Shown one piece after another: positions 1 through 8,213 of a stretch of DNA of 64,000 nt (position 1 is its first letter; each line of letters starts with the position of its first letter). The position numbers and the translations under genes are program-made. Source of the stretch: JAUIAI01 sp045106815 (GTDB lineage Bacteria > Pseudomonadota > Gammaproteobacteria > Burkholderiales > Burkholderiaceae_E); NCBI GenBank assembly GCA_045106815.1, contig JBGCFG010000015.1, positions 62,001-126,000 of the forward strand, written 5' to 3'. Below the pieces are notes generated by a model. That model had not been told where the DNA came from. It did not search any database and saw nothing but the letters and a program-made list of their open reading frames with translations.

Positions 1-180
1 ACTATTCCCGCGCAGACCATGGCAGACGACACCACGTCGCAAGCCGCCTCTGTCCTGCCAATGGGTTCCTTGTATGAAGGAGCGCAGTACCTGGTTTTCG
101 AACTGCTCGTGTTGATGCTTAAAGCACATCTGGCCGAAACGACTGAATCAATGCGCGCCCGCCACACCAACCTGGAATGA
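1..180 (+). CDS. SIS-domain sugar-phosphate isomerase, C-terminal fragment (6-phospho-3-hexuloisomerase-like)
   Basis: An open frame runs in from the left edge and stops with TGA at 178-180, giving the last 59 residues of a longer protein. The tail contains MGSLYEGAQY, a Leu-rich helix and the ending MRARHTNLE. This matches the C-terminus of SIS-fold isomerases of the HxlB (6-phospho-3-hexuloisomerase) type, which end in a similar RHANLE motif. Such enzymes isomerise ketose phosphates in the cytoplasm. The catalytic part lies outside the window, so the substrate cannot be judged. The gene sits 19 bp before an SDR dehydrogenase on the same strand, suggesting a sugar or polyol operon. Confidence 0.65.
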   Translation, partial: TIPAQTMADDTTSQAASVLPMGSLYEGAQYLVFELLVLMLKAHLAETTESMRARHTNLE

Positions 181-199
181 CCTGAAGTGGATTCGATCT

Positions 200-970
200 A
201 TGGCTGATTGGACTGACAGATTCTCCCTCACCGGGCGGACCGCGCTCGTAACCGGCGCTTCCAAGGGCATTGGCGCTGAAATCTGCACGGTGTTCGCAGA
301 TGCTGGTGCGGACATTGTGGCAGTCGCAAGAGATCAGACGGGCTTGAATGAGACGGCTCAGGCCGTGCAAGGCCATGGCAGGCAGTGCATCACGATCACC
401 GCAGACCTGTCGACACCAGACGGCCCCGGCGTGGCGGCAAGCGCTGCACTGGACCAGTGCGGCAAGATAGATATTTTGGTCAATTCTGCTGGCGTCGCGC
501 TGGTCGACTCAGCGCTTACGCTCAGCGCTGCAGACTGGGACACCACGATGGCCGTCAACGTCAGGGCGCCCTTTTTGCTGTCGCAGGCACTGGCACCTGA
601 AATGATCAAGCAGCGATGGGGCAAAATCATCAATATCTCATCGCAAACCGGCGTGATCGCTCTGGACGACCATGCTGCATATGCGAGCTCCAAAGGCGCG
701 CTCAATGCGTTGACGAAATCGCTTTGTGCGGAATGGGCGCGGCACAACATTCAGGTAAATGCGATTTGCCCGACAGTCGTTCTGACGCCGATGGGAAAAG
801 AGGTGTGGGGCCCCAAGGAGAAGAGCCAACCCTTTATTGATGCCACGCCCTTGAGACGTTTTGGCGAACCGGTTGAAGTTGCTGATATGGCGTTATACCT
901 CGCATCACCCGCAGCCGAGCTCGTCAATGGAGCCTTGATGATGATTGAAGGCGGTTACTCAAGTGTTTGA
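200..970 (+). CDS. SDR-family NAD(P)-dependent oxidoreductase
   Basis: A 256-residue classical short-chain dehydrogenase/reductase. The Rossmann cofactor motif TGASKGIG is at residues 18-25, NSAG near 95-98, catalytic Ser near 148, and YASSK gives Tyr161 and Lys165. The full Asn-Ser-Tyr-Lys set is present, so it should be active. The N-terminus (FSLTGRTALVTG) resembles gluconate 5-dehydrogenase and 3-oxoacyl reductase-like members, but SDR substrates cannot be read from sequence. It lies between a SIS-type isomerase and a HAD phosphatase whose start overlaps its last codons, so sugar or polyol oxidation is the likeliest role. Confidence 0.85.
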   Translation: MADWTDRFSLTGRTALVTGASKGIGAEICTVFADAGADIVAVARDQTGLNETAQAVQGHGRQCITITADLSTPDGPGVAASAALDQCGKIDILVNSAGVALVDSALTLSAADWDTTMAVNVRAPFLLSQALAPEMIKQRWGKIINISSQTGVIALDDHAAYASSKGALNALTKSLCAEWARHNIQVNAICPTVVLTPMGKEVWGPKEKSQPFIDATPLRRFGEPVEVADMALYLASPAAELVNGALMMIEGGYSSV

Positions 971-1904
971 GCAAGTGTCTGATCCGAGCTGCGACACGTC
1001 ATCTAAACGCGTTTCAACCGACTGGGCGTTCGACCGCTACGAGCAAGTTAGGGCTCGTCTGCCCTCGGCAACGTTTCCTAGCAATGTCGTCAGCGCTGAC
1101 AATCTACTCGCACTGGCCAAGCACTTCGACGGGTTTATTCTCGACGCGTTTGGGGTCTTGAATGTCGGCGAAACCGCCATTCCCGGTGCCATCGAACGCA
1201 TCGCTGAGCTGCGGGCACTTGGCAAGCAGTTAATCGTTTTGACCAACGGCGCGACACAAACACTCAGTCAGGCGGTCGCCAAATACAAAAACCTTGGGTT
1301 CGATTTTACAACGACCGAAGTGGTGGCGAGTCGCGAAGTCGCGGCCACGCGCCTGGATCAAATTAGCCCTGATGCGCTTTGGGGCGCCATTGCCGGACCG
1401 GGGGATGATTTCTCAGATCTGGCGGTTAACGCAATCGACCTTATTGAACAGCCCGATGCGTATCAGCGCGTCGATGCGTTTCTGTTCTTGTCGAGTGCTC
1501 GCTGGCATCATCAGCATCAAGACCGATTGCTGGCAGCGCTTGCCAGCCGCACGAGACCGGTTGTCGTGGCAAATCCAGATTTAGTCGCCCCTCGAGAAGA
1601 CGGCTTGTCGCTTGAGCCCGGCTACTATGCTCATGCAATCGCTGATCAAGTGCACGCTCCGATCATCTTTCATGGCAAGCCGTTTGCTGATGCCCTTGCA
1701 GATGCTATTGCGCGTATGCCAGGCCTGAAAGCGCCTCGGATAGCGATGGTGGGCGATACTTTACATACCGATATTCTGGGCGGAAAAGCTGCCGGGCTTG
1801 GCACCATTTTAGTCAGTGATCATGGCCTGTTTGCCGGCGCCGACCTTAATCCCTATGTCGAGCGAAGCGGCATCGTGCCTGACTACATCGTGCCGACAAC
1901 CTGA
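945..1904 (+). CDS. HAD superfamily class IIA phosphatase (TIGR01459-type)
   Basis: Up to 319 residues. Motif I is LDAFGVLN with the nucleophile Asp near residue 67, followed by the LTNGA Ser/Thr motif and a C-terminal MVGDTLHTDI motif IV, in the NagD/class IIA arrangement. In motif I the second acidic residue (D+2) is Phe, as in the TIGR01459 subgroup, which has an aromatic residue there. The longest frame starts at a TTG inside the SDR gene; GTG codons at about 963 and 975 are alternatives, so the start is uncertain. Probably dephosphorylates a small sugar phosphate made by the upstream enzymes; the substrate is unknown. Confidence 0.75.
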   Translation: MKAVTQVFEQVSDPSCDTSSKRVSTDWAFDRYEQVRARLPSATFPSNVVSADNLLALAKHFDGFILDAFGVLNVGETAIPGAIERIAELRALGKQLIVLTNGATQTLSQAVAKYKNLGFDFTTTEVVASREVAATRLDQISPDALWGAIAGPGDDFSDLAVNAIDLIEQPDAYQRVDAFLFLSSARWHHQHQDRLLAALASRTRPVVVANPDLVAPREDGLSLEPGYYAHAIADQVHAPIIFHGKPFADALADAIARMPGLKAPRIAMVGDTLHTDILGGKAAGLGTILVSDHGLFAGADLNPYVERSGIVPDYIVPTT

Positions 1905-1924
1905 AGCGTCCTGCGCTTGTTGAG

Positions 1925-2947
1925 TCAGGCGTGATGCGCCGCTGCAGCGAACACACAGTCGGCTGCCGTCGCGATCAGAGCCGGGTCATTGGTCGACAAG
2001 GCCTGGGCATTGCTCAAGGTTCTGCGCCACTGCCTGGCGCCCGGCATGCCGTTGAACAACCCCAGCATATGACGCGTTACTCGTCGCAAAGGCACACCGG
2101 TTTTGACCTGAGCCTCGGCATAGTGAATCATGGATTCAATTACCTCCCCCCGCTCAACCGACGCGCGCGCTGAAGGGACACTACCTTTAACCAAGGCAGA
2201 AGTGGGCTCGGCAGCTGCATAACGAGTGTCAACCTCACTAAGCATCCATGGGTCTTCATACGCCGCGCGACCAACCATCACACCAGGCAACTCCTGCAGG
2301 ACCTGCGCAATCTGATCATGCTCGCGCAAGCCCCCATTCAACCAAAACCGGCAATGCGGAAAATCTTTGGCGAGTTGGTGCACCACCTCGTATCGCAGCG
2401 GCGGCACATGCCGGTTCTCTTTTGGACTTAAGCCATCGAGCCAGGCATTACGGGCGTGAACTATAAACAGTTCGCAACCCGCCTCAGCCACCGCCCCAAC
2501 AAAATCCCGCACGAACTCATAAGACTCTTCGCGACCCAGGCCGATGCGATGCTTCACCGTGACGGGTAGATCCACTGCCGTTCGCATCGCCCGCACACAA
2601 TCCGCCACCAACGCAGGCTCCTGCATCAGGCAGGCACCAAACGAGCCGCTCTTTACACGGTCGCTTGGACAGCCGCAATTCAGATTGATCTCGGCATAAC
2701 CGAATTGCTCACCGACCTTCGCCGCCAACGCCAACTCAGCCGGATCGCTTCCCCCCAGTTGCAGCGCGACTGGATGTTCCCGTTCATCAAAACCCAACAA
2801 GCGCTGCCGATTGCCATGCTTGATCGCGGCGCTCACGATCATCTCGGTATAGAGCAAGGCATGACGCGACAATTGACGATGGAAGTACCGACAATGTCGG
2901 TCGGTCCAGTCCATCATGGGTGCGACGGCAAAGACAGGCAAAGACAT
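1925..2947 (-). CDS. dusA: tRNA-dihydrouridine(20/20a) synthase DusA
   Basis: A 340-residue FMN-dependent TIM-barrel enzyme that reduces uridine 20/20a in the tRNA D-loop using NADPH. It begins with the FMN-binding VAPMMDWTDRHCR segment, and contains LNCGCPSDRV with the catalytic Cys near residue 93, KHRIGLG, and NGG plus VGRAAYEDPW near the phosphate site. Length and motifs match DusA rather than DusB or DusC. It is the last gene of a minus-strand run, 66 bp after the acyl-CoA ligase gene, and may have its own promoter because it is a housekeeping function. Confidence 0.93.
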   Translation of the reverse strand: MSLPVFAVAPMMDWTDRHCRYFHRQLSRHALLYTEMIVSAAIKHGNRQRLLGFDEREHPVALQLGGSDPAELALAAKVGEQFGYAEINLNCGCPSDRVKSGSFGACLMQEPALVADCVRAMRTAVDLPVTVKHRIGLGREESYEFVRDFVGAVAEAGCELFIVHARNAWLDGLSPKENRHVPPLRYEVVHQLAKDFPHCRFWLNGGLREHDQIAQVLQELPGVMVGRAAYEDPWMLSEVDTRYAAAEPTSALVKGSVPSARASVERGEVIESMIHYAEAQVKTGVPLRRVTRHMLGLFNGMPGARQWRRTLSNAQALSTNDPALIATAADCVFAAAAHHA

Positions 2948-3013
2948 CAGGGAAAAACCGCTTTGGAGGTGACTGTGAGATTTCTAGACAAGCCTATTTT
3001 GGCGTATTTTGTC

Positions 3014-5128
3014 TCACTTCGCCTTTGGGATGATTAATCCATCGACTGCGACTGCCCGATCCCCGGTCAGCACGATGGGGTTCACATCAATGCTGTCGAG
3101 CGTGTCACGATTCTTGTCGGCAAACACCGACAGGCGCGAAAGCGCATCCGCAAGGGCGTCAACATTAACCGCCTTCGCACCCCGAACACCGTCAAACACC
3201 GCTCGGCCAGCTAGCTGGTCGATCATTTGACGGGCCTCGTCTTTGCCGAACGGGGCGAGGCGGAACGCGACGTCCTTAAGCACTTCAACGAAGATGCCGC
3301 CAAGGCCAACCATCACGGCCGGCCCAAACACCGGGTCATGCGTCATGCCAATTACGGCCTCGACCCCAGGCGGCACTGTTTCTGCGACCAGTACGCCATC
3401 GATGCGGGCATCCGGATGGGCGGCAGCAGCCCGCTCAAGCAGGGTCGTAAACCCTTGCCTGACTGCCCGCTCGCCTTCAATGCCGAGCAAAACGCCCCCC
3501 ATTTCAGTCTTATGCGCGATATCAACCGATGCAATCTTCATCACACACGCGCCAGACAGACTTGCGGCGAACGCCACTGCCTCGTCTGCCGTTTGAGCAA
3601 TCTTTTCAGCAGGAATGGCGATGCCGCAAGCGCTTAAAACCTGCTTTGCCTCAAGTTCTGTACACAAGCCCTCCGGCGCCAAGGGCATCTCATCCACTGA
3701 CACGACGGGGCTAAGCGTCGCAGACTGATCGGCCTGCCGGTCAAAGTGACGATTGAACGCGGCCAATACCCCGGCGACTCGAATCATCAGGCTTGGATCT
3801 CTAAAGCATGGCATGCCCAATGCCTCGTATGCCGCCTGGTGCTCATCGCTTGCAAAGCCACACAACATAATTTTTTCGTCAGGAAACTGCGCGCGAATCT
3901 GCTGCAAAATTTTGAGGACGGTTGCCTGCATAAAGGGCGACGCCATCGTGACGCCGATGTAAATCAAATGACTATTGAATCCACCGCGCGACAAAGTCAG
4001 CTCGAGATTCCGAATCATTGTCTCGGGCTTATTGACCGCGTTGGCAGTGAAATCCACCGGATTAGTCACGCCGGCCTGAGGAATAAGCGCCTTTAGCTCA
4101 GCCTGCAAATCATCCTGCAACATGGGCACCTGCAAACCCACTTGCTCTGACACATCAGCCATTAAGATGCCAGCGCCACCGGAGATTGTTTGCAAGCAAA
4201 CGCGGTCGCCCGTAGGCAAACCGCCAATTTGCAGCGCATAGGCAATTTCCACCATCTCTGCTGTCGTGCTTGGTCGCCAGGCGCCGTACTGGGCAAATAA
4301 GGCATCGTAGATGCGGTCTTCGCCAGCAATTGAGGCGGTATGGGATTCGGCCGCCCTCGCCCCGGTTTCAGACTGACCCACCTTCATGATGACAACCGGC
4401 TTCCGAGCAGCCTGTGCCTTGGCAAGCGCTTTGCGCATGCGCTCGCCATCTTTAACGCCTTCCACATAAGCCATGATGGTTTTGACATCATCGCACTCAG
4501 CGTAATAGTCAATAACCGAGGCGACATCAATGTCGCCCTCATTGCCGGTGGTCACGATGTAGTTGGCGCTAAGACCACGCTCCTTGGCAGCCAGCAAGAG
4601 GTGCGCACCGTAGGCGCCGCTCTGACTCACAATTGCCGTGTCGATCTTGTCGGCGATACGCCCGGCGTGAGTCATGTCCGCGAAGGTGCCATACCAGTTG
4701 ATTGAGCGATTCGCCACCCCGAGGCAGTTCGGTCCGACCAGCCGGATCCCGGCGGTGCGCGCAAAATCAACTACGGCCGCTTGCAGACCGACACCCTCGT
4801 CACCAACTTCTGCAAAGCCTGAACTGAACATCACCACACTGCGAACACCCGCCTGAGCGCACTCATGCATGGTTTGCAGCACAAGGGCCGCCGGCACGGC
4901 GACCACCGCGCAATCAACCGGCTCAGGGACATCTTTAATGCTTTTATACGACTTGAGCCCTTGAATCTCATCTCGGCCGGGATTAACCGGATAGATAGGG
5001 CCGGCAAAACCGAGCCCTTTGCTATAAAAGACCGGGCGACCGCCGATACGGGCAGGCTCGGACGACGCGCCAATAACGGCGACAGACTGAGGGTTCAGGA
5101 TCAGGTCAAGGGGATGGCGGGTAGTCAT
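3014..5128 (-). CDS. Acetate--CoA ligase family protein (NDP-forming acyl-CoA synthetase, fused alpha-beta)
   Basis: 704 residues. The N-terminal CoA-binding Rossmann domain has SVAVIGASSEP near 16-25. Two succinyl-CoA-synthetase-like domains follow, with the phosphohistidine motif ESHTASIAGED (His near 263). The C-terminal half is an ATP-grasp domain. The enzyme interconverts an acyl-CoA with the free acid plus NTP through phospho-His. It lies 9 bp after an amino-acid ABC transporter gene and belongs to an operon that starts with a cysteine/cysteate lyase-like enzyme. The acid it activates is unknown; acetate or another product of the imported amino acid is an inference. Confidence 0.82.
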   Translation of the reverse strand: MTTRHPLDLILNPQSVAVIGASSEPARIGGRPVFYSKGLGFAGPIYPVNPGRDEIQGLKSYKSIKDVPEPVDCAVVAVPAALVLQTMHECAQAGVRSVVMFSSGFAEVGDEGVGLQAAVVDFARTAGIRLVGPNCLGVANRSINWYGTFADMTHAGRIADKIDTAIVSQSGAYGAHLLLAAKERGLSANYIVTTGNEGDIDVASVIDYYAECDDVKTIMAYVEGVKDGERMRKALAKAQAARKPVVIMKVGQSETGARAAESHTASIAGEDRIYDALFAQYGAWRPSTTAEMVEIAYALQIGGLPTGDRVCLQTISGGAGILMADVSEQVGLQVPMLQDDLQAELKALIPQAGVTNPVDFTANAVNKPETMIRNLELTLSRGGFNSHLIYIGVTMASPFMQATVLKILQQIRAQFPDEKIMLCGFASDEHQAAYEALGMPCFRDPSLMIRVAGVLAAFNRHFDRQADQSATLSPVVSVDEMPLAPEGLCTELEAKQVLSACGIAIPAEKIAQTADEAVAFAASLSGACVMKIASVDIAHKTEMGGVLLGIEGERAVRQGFTTLLERAAAAHPDARIDGVLVAETVPPGVEAVIGMTHDPVFGPAVMVGLGGIFVEVLKDVAFRLAPFGKDEARQMIDQLAGRAVFDGVRGAKAVNVDALADALSRLSVFADKNRDTLDSIDVNPIVLTGDRAVAVDGLIIPKAK

Positions 5129-5137
5129 ACAGGCAGA

Positions 5138-5866
5138 TCAGTGGTTCAGAATTTTGGATAGAAAGTCTTTGGCGCGATCACTTTCCGGATGGTCGAAGAA
5201 GTCACTCGTTTTGCGATCTTCAATGATTTTGCCTTCATCCATGAAAATCACTCGGTCTGCCACTTTGCGGGCAAACCCCATTTCGTGAGTGACGACCATC
5301 ATAGTCATGCCCTCTTGCGCAAGCTCGACCATTACATCGAGCACCTCTTTGATCATTTCAGGATCAAGCGCTGAGGTTGGCTCGTCAAACAGCATGGCGA
5401 TTGGGTCCATCGCCAGTGAGCGGGCAATGGCAATTCGCTGCTGCTGACCACCGGATAACTGACTCGGATATTTCTGAGCATGCTCTCCCATGCCCACTCG
5501 TTCCAACAAGGTTTCGGCTCGCGCCACCGCTTCATCACGAGAGCGGCCGAGTACTTTTTCTTGCGCCAGGCACAGATTGTCCAGCACGGACATATGTGGG
5601 TATAGCTCAAAGTGCTGAAACACCATCCCGATACGAGACCGCAGCTTGGTGAGCTTTGCTCCTTTTGCGGTGACATCATCGCCATCTACCGATATGCGCC
5701 CTTCCTGAACAGGCTCCAGTCCGTTGACGCACTTGATCAAAGTGGATTTACCTGAGCCTGAGGGCCCGCAAACCACGACCACCTCGCCTTTGCTTACGCC
5801 AGTCGAACAATCCGTCAGGACCCGGAAGTCGCCATACCACTTGCTGATCTTTTCAATTTCAATCAT
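5138..5866 (-). CDS. Polar amino acid ABC transporter, ATP-binding protein (GltL/GlnQ type)
   Basis: A 242-residue single ABC domain. Walker A is GPSGSGKST near 35-43, the Q-loop VFQHFELYPHM is typical of the polar amino acid (PAAT) group, the signature is LSGGQQQR, and Walker B MLFDEPTSALDPE is followed by the H-loop VTHEMGFA. It powers uptake by the two permeases encoded directly upstream (4-bp overlap with the first) and the periplasmic binding protein at 7324-8199. Closest in style to the glutamate/aspartate importer GltL, but the enzyme at the head of the operon suggests a sulfur-containing amino acid. Confidence 0.92.
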   Translation of the reverse strand: MIEIEKISKWYGDFRVLTDCSTGVSKGEVVVVCGPSGSGKSTLIKCVNGLEPVQEGRISVDGDDVTAKGAKLTKLRSRIGMVFQHFELYPHMSVLDNLCLAQEKVLGRSRDEAVARAETLLERVGMGEHAQKYPSQLSGGQQQRIAIARSLAMDPIAMLFDEPTSALDPEMIKEVLDVMVELAQEGMTMMVVTHEMGFARKVADRVIFMDEGKIIEDRKTSDFFDHPESDRAKDFLSKILNH

Positions 5867-6519
5867 GTTGCCATCCGTGACTTAAGCATCCGCACGACCA
5901 TCGACCCCGTAAAACAGATGACGAAGTACACAAGCGCAGCGAATAAATACATTTCAACCAGGCGGCCTTCGGTGCGAGCCACAATAGAAGATGCGGTCAT
6001 GAAGTCGCGCAGGCTCACGACGAACACGAGGGAGGTATCCTGGAACAAGATGATGCCCTGCGTCACCAGAATAGGAATCATGTTCCTGAACGCCTGGGGT
6101 AGGACAACGTAACGCTGAATCTGCCAGTAGTTCAGACCGGTTGACTGTCCTGCATGCACCTGCCCTTTGCGCACACTCTGGATGCCTGCCCGCATGATCT
6201 CTGAGTAATATGCGGCTTCGAACATCACAAATGCGATTAGAGCGGAATAGAAACTTCCAACCGGCCTGCCAAGCGCAAGCGGCACAAGGAAGTAGAACCA
6301 GAAAATCACCAGAATGAGCGGAATCGAGCGAATCAGATTCACGTAGGTGGCAGCGGCCAGAGACAGTGGCGCAAAGCCGGACAGGCGTGCCAGTGCCAGC
6401 AAGGTGCCCAGCACAATCCCGCCAATGATGGCGAGAAACGTGAGCGTCAGGCTTAGTTGCAGACCCTCCCAAAGAAAGGGCAAAGACTTGGCGACGACAT
6501 CAAAGTCAAATTCAAACAT
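5863..6519 (-). CDS. Polar amino acid ABC transporter permease (GltK type)
   Basis: A 218-residue inner-membrane permease with about five hydrophobic segments. The EAA loop is visible as AGIQSVRKGQVHAGQSTGL near the middle, followed by YVVLPQAFRNMIP. This is the His/Glu/Gln/Arg/opine family permease fold. It overlaps the ATPase gene by 4 bp and is 2 bp after its partner permease, so the two are translationally coupled. The heterodimer should form the membrane pore; substrate specificity is set by the binding protein. Confidence 0.9.
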   Translation of the reverse strand: MFEFDFDVVAKSLPFLWEGLQLSLTLTFLAIIGGIVLGTLLALARLSGFAPLSLAAATYVNLIRSIPLILVIFWFYFLVPLALGRPVGSFYSALIAFVMFEAAYYSEIMRAGIQSVRKGQVHAGQSTGLNYWQIQRYVVLPQAFRNMIPILVTQGIILFQDTSLVFVVSLRDFMTASSIVARTEGRLVEMYLFAALVYFVICFTGSMVVRMLKSRMAT

Positions 6520-6521
6520 CG

Positions 6522-7241
6522 TCAGGCCTCCTTACCCACATAGCCCGGTATACGCGTGTAGCGCTCGAGCAATTGCATGATGAGTGTCGCGGCCAGTGCG
6601 ATAGTCACATAGATCACGGTTGCGGCCGTAAAGGCTTCAAAGCCCTGGAAGGTGTACTCAGCAATTTGCTGACTCTGAGCGGTCAGTTCAAGCAAACCAA
6701 TCGTCAAGGCGAGCGACGAGTTCTTAAAGACGGTCAGGAACTCGGAGGTCATCGGCGGCACAATGAGCCGGAATGAAATCGGCAGCAATACGTATCTATA
6801 CGTCTGAGCGGTTGACAAGCCGTGAGCGGTTGCCGCCGCCGTCAAACCGGGCGGTACCGTTTCAATGCCGGCACGCACCTGTTCAGCCACCCGGGAGGCC
6901 GTGTACAAACCAAGCGCAACAACAGCCGTGACGAACTCAGGGTTAGGCATGTCGCGCTTCATCCAGCGCCCCCAGTCTTCTGGCACCAACTCCGGCATCG
7001 CGAAATACCAGATGAACATTTGCACCAACAAAGGGATGTTTCGGAAGATCTCAACATAGGTGGTGCAGATCAGGCGCACCAATGCGTTGGGGACCGTTCT
7101 ACCAACCCCAACCAGTGAACCGACCACCATCGCGATCACCCAGGCGCACAGGGCAACCGCCACCGTCCACCCGAAGCCACTGATCAGCCAGTTTAGGTAT
7201 TCCTCTTCAAACAGAACCCCCCAATTCCAGTTGTAGTTCAT
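6522..7241 (-). CDS. Polar amino acid ABC transporter permease (GltJ type)
   Basis: A 239-residue inner-membrane permease that starts MNYNWNWGVLF, typical of GltJ. The EAA loop is AGIETVPPGLTAAATAHGLS and is followed by YRYVLLPISFRLIVPP. It contains about five to six membrane spans. It pairs with the 5863-6519 permease. A hairpin (7269-7295) separates it from the upstream binding-protein gene, which probably lowers its expression relative to that gene. Confidence 0.9.
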   Translation of the reverse strand: MNYNWNWGVLFEEEYLNWLISGFGWTVAVALCAWVIAMVVGSLVGVGRTVPNALVRLICTTYVEIFRNIPLLVQMFIWYFAMPELVPEDWGRWMKRDMPNPEFVTAVVALGLYTASRVAEQVRAGIETVPPGLTAAATAHGLSTAQTYRYVLLPISFRLIVPPMTSEFLTVFKNSSLALTIGLLELTAQSQQIAEYTFQGFEAFTAATVIYVTIALAATLIMQLLERYTRIPGYVGKEA

Positions 7242-7268
7242 CTGGCTGGGCCCTCCCCCATAAAAAAC

Positions 7269-7295
7269 GGGTCGATTCTGTTGGAGAATCGACCC
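7269..7295 (-). terminator. Hairpin with T-tract between binding-protein and permease genes (attenuator)
   Basis: A perfect 10-bp inverted repeat, GGGTCGATTC (7269-7278) and GAATCGACCC (7286-7295), with a 7-nt loop. Read on the minus strand it is followed by GTTTTTTA, so it has the form of an intrinsic terminator. It lies inside the operon, after the substrate-binding-protein stop and before the permease start. It most likely acts as a partial terminator and mRNA 3'-end stabiliser that keeps the binding protein in excess. Confidence 0.8.
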
Positions 7296-7323
7296 TTTAT
7301 TAGCCGCTTATCTTACGCTTGGC

Positions 7324-8199
7324 TCAGTTAGGCAATGCGCCCAGTCGGAACGCAGCTTCAAGCAAAGGATCAGCCGGCACGCCAAGGGGGTCAAACCACT
7401 TGGCATAGATCTCTTTGATCTCACCTGAGCGGAAGACTTCGGCGAGCGCCTTCTTGCCGACCAGCTCAAATGCGCTGTCATCACGGCGAACCATCAAGGC
7501 ATAGGGATCAAACGACAGGAAGTCACCTACAACTTCGAAAGCGTCGGGTGTCTTGGACTTGGCAATCAAGCCATGCAGCAGGATGTGGTCAGTTGAATAA
7601 GCGTCAACGCGATCCGTTTCGAGCGCCAGCATGCCTTCAGCGTGATCGCGCACCGGCAATATCTTGACCTTCATGCCGAGATCTTTGATGGCTGCTTTAA
7701 CGGCCCGCTCATTGGTGGTGCCCTGAGCAAGCGCAACGGCCTTGCCGTCCAAATCTTTGACTGACGAAATGCCTGAGCCTTTGCGCGCCATGATCTTGGT
7801 GCCGGTCACGAAGGTGACGGGCAAATACTCGACCTGTTGCTGGCGAGTGAGGTTGTTCGTGGTAGAGCCGCATTCCAGGTCAATCGTGCCGTTGGCCATG
7901 AGCGCGATCCGCGTCTTGGGATTGACTGGTACGTATTTGATGGTGAGTTCCTTGCCCACTTCTTTGGCTACAGCGTCCACGACCTTCATGCACAGATCAA
8001 TGGAATAGCCGACGGGCTTTTGGTTCTCATCCAGATAGGCAAACGGCACTGATGACTCGCGGTGGCCGATCACGATTTCACCACTCTCGGCAATCTTGGC
8101 GAGCGTGCCGGTATTTTGCGCGCTCGCTGCCAGTGGCGACGCCAGGCTTAGTGCGACCGCAGTCGTCGTTAGAACACTCTTGATAATTGACATAAACAA
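7324..8199 (-). CDS. Periplasmic amino acid-binding protein (GltI family)
   Basis: 291 residues. A signal peptide covers about residues 1-27 (hydrophobic core, then ASAQNTG). The mature protein starts with GEIVIGHRESSVPFAYLDENQ, as in glutamate/aspartate-type solute-binding proteins (SBP_bac_3 fold), and contains a DLECGSTTNNLTRQQQ ligand-site segment. It delivers the ligand to the permeases at 5863-7241. The gene is 14 bp downstream of a PLP-dependent cysteine/cysteate lyase-like gene. GltI-like proteins bind acidic amino acids; an acidic sulfur amino acid such as cysteate would fit both the family and the neighbour, but this is inference. Confidence 0.9.
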   Translation of the reverse strand: MFMSIIKSVLTTTAVALSLASPLAASAQNTGTLAKIAESGEIVIGHRESSVPFAYLDENQKPVGYSIDLCMKVVDAVAKEVGKELTIKYVPVNPKTRIALMANGTIDLECGSTTNNLTRQQQVEYLPVTFVTGTKIMARKGSGISSVKDLDGKAVALAQGTTNERAVKAAIKDLGMKVKILPVRDHAEGMLALETDRVDAYSTDHILLHGLIAKSKTPDAFEVVGDFLSFDPYALMVRRDDSAFELVGKKALAEVFRSGEIKEIYAKWFDPLGVPADPLLEAAFRLGALPN

Positions 8200-8213
8200 C
8201 CTCCTTGGAATTT

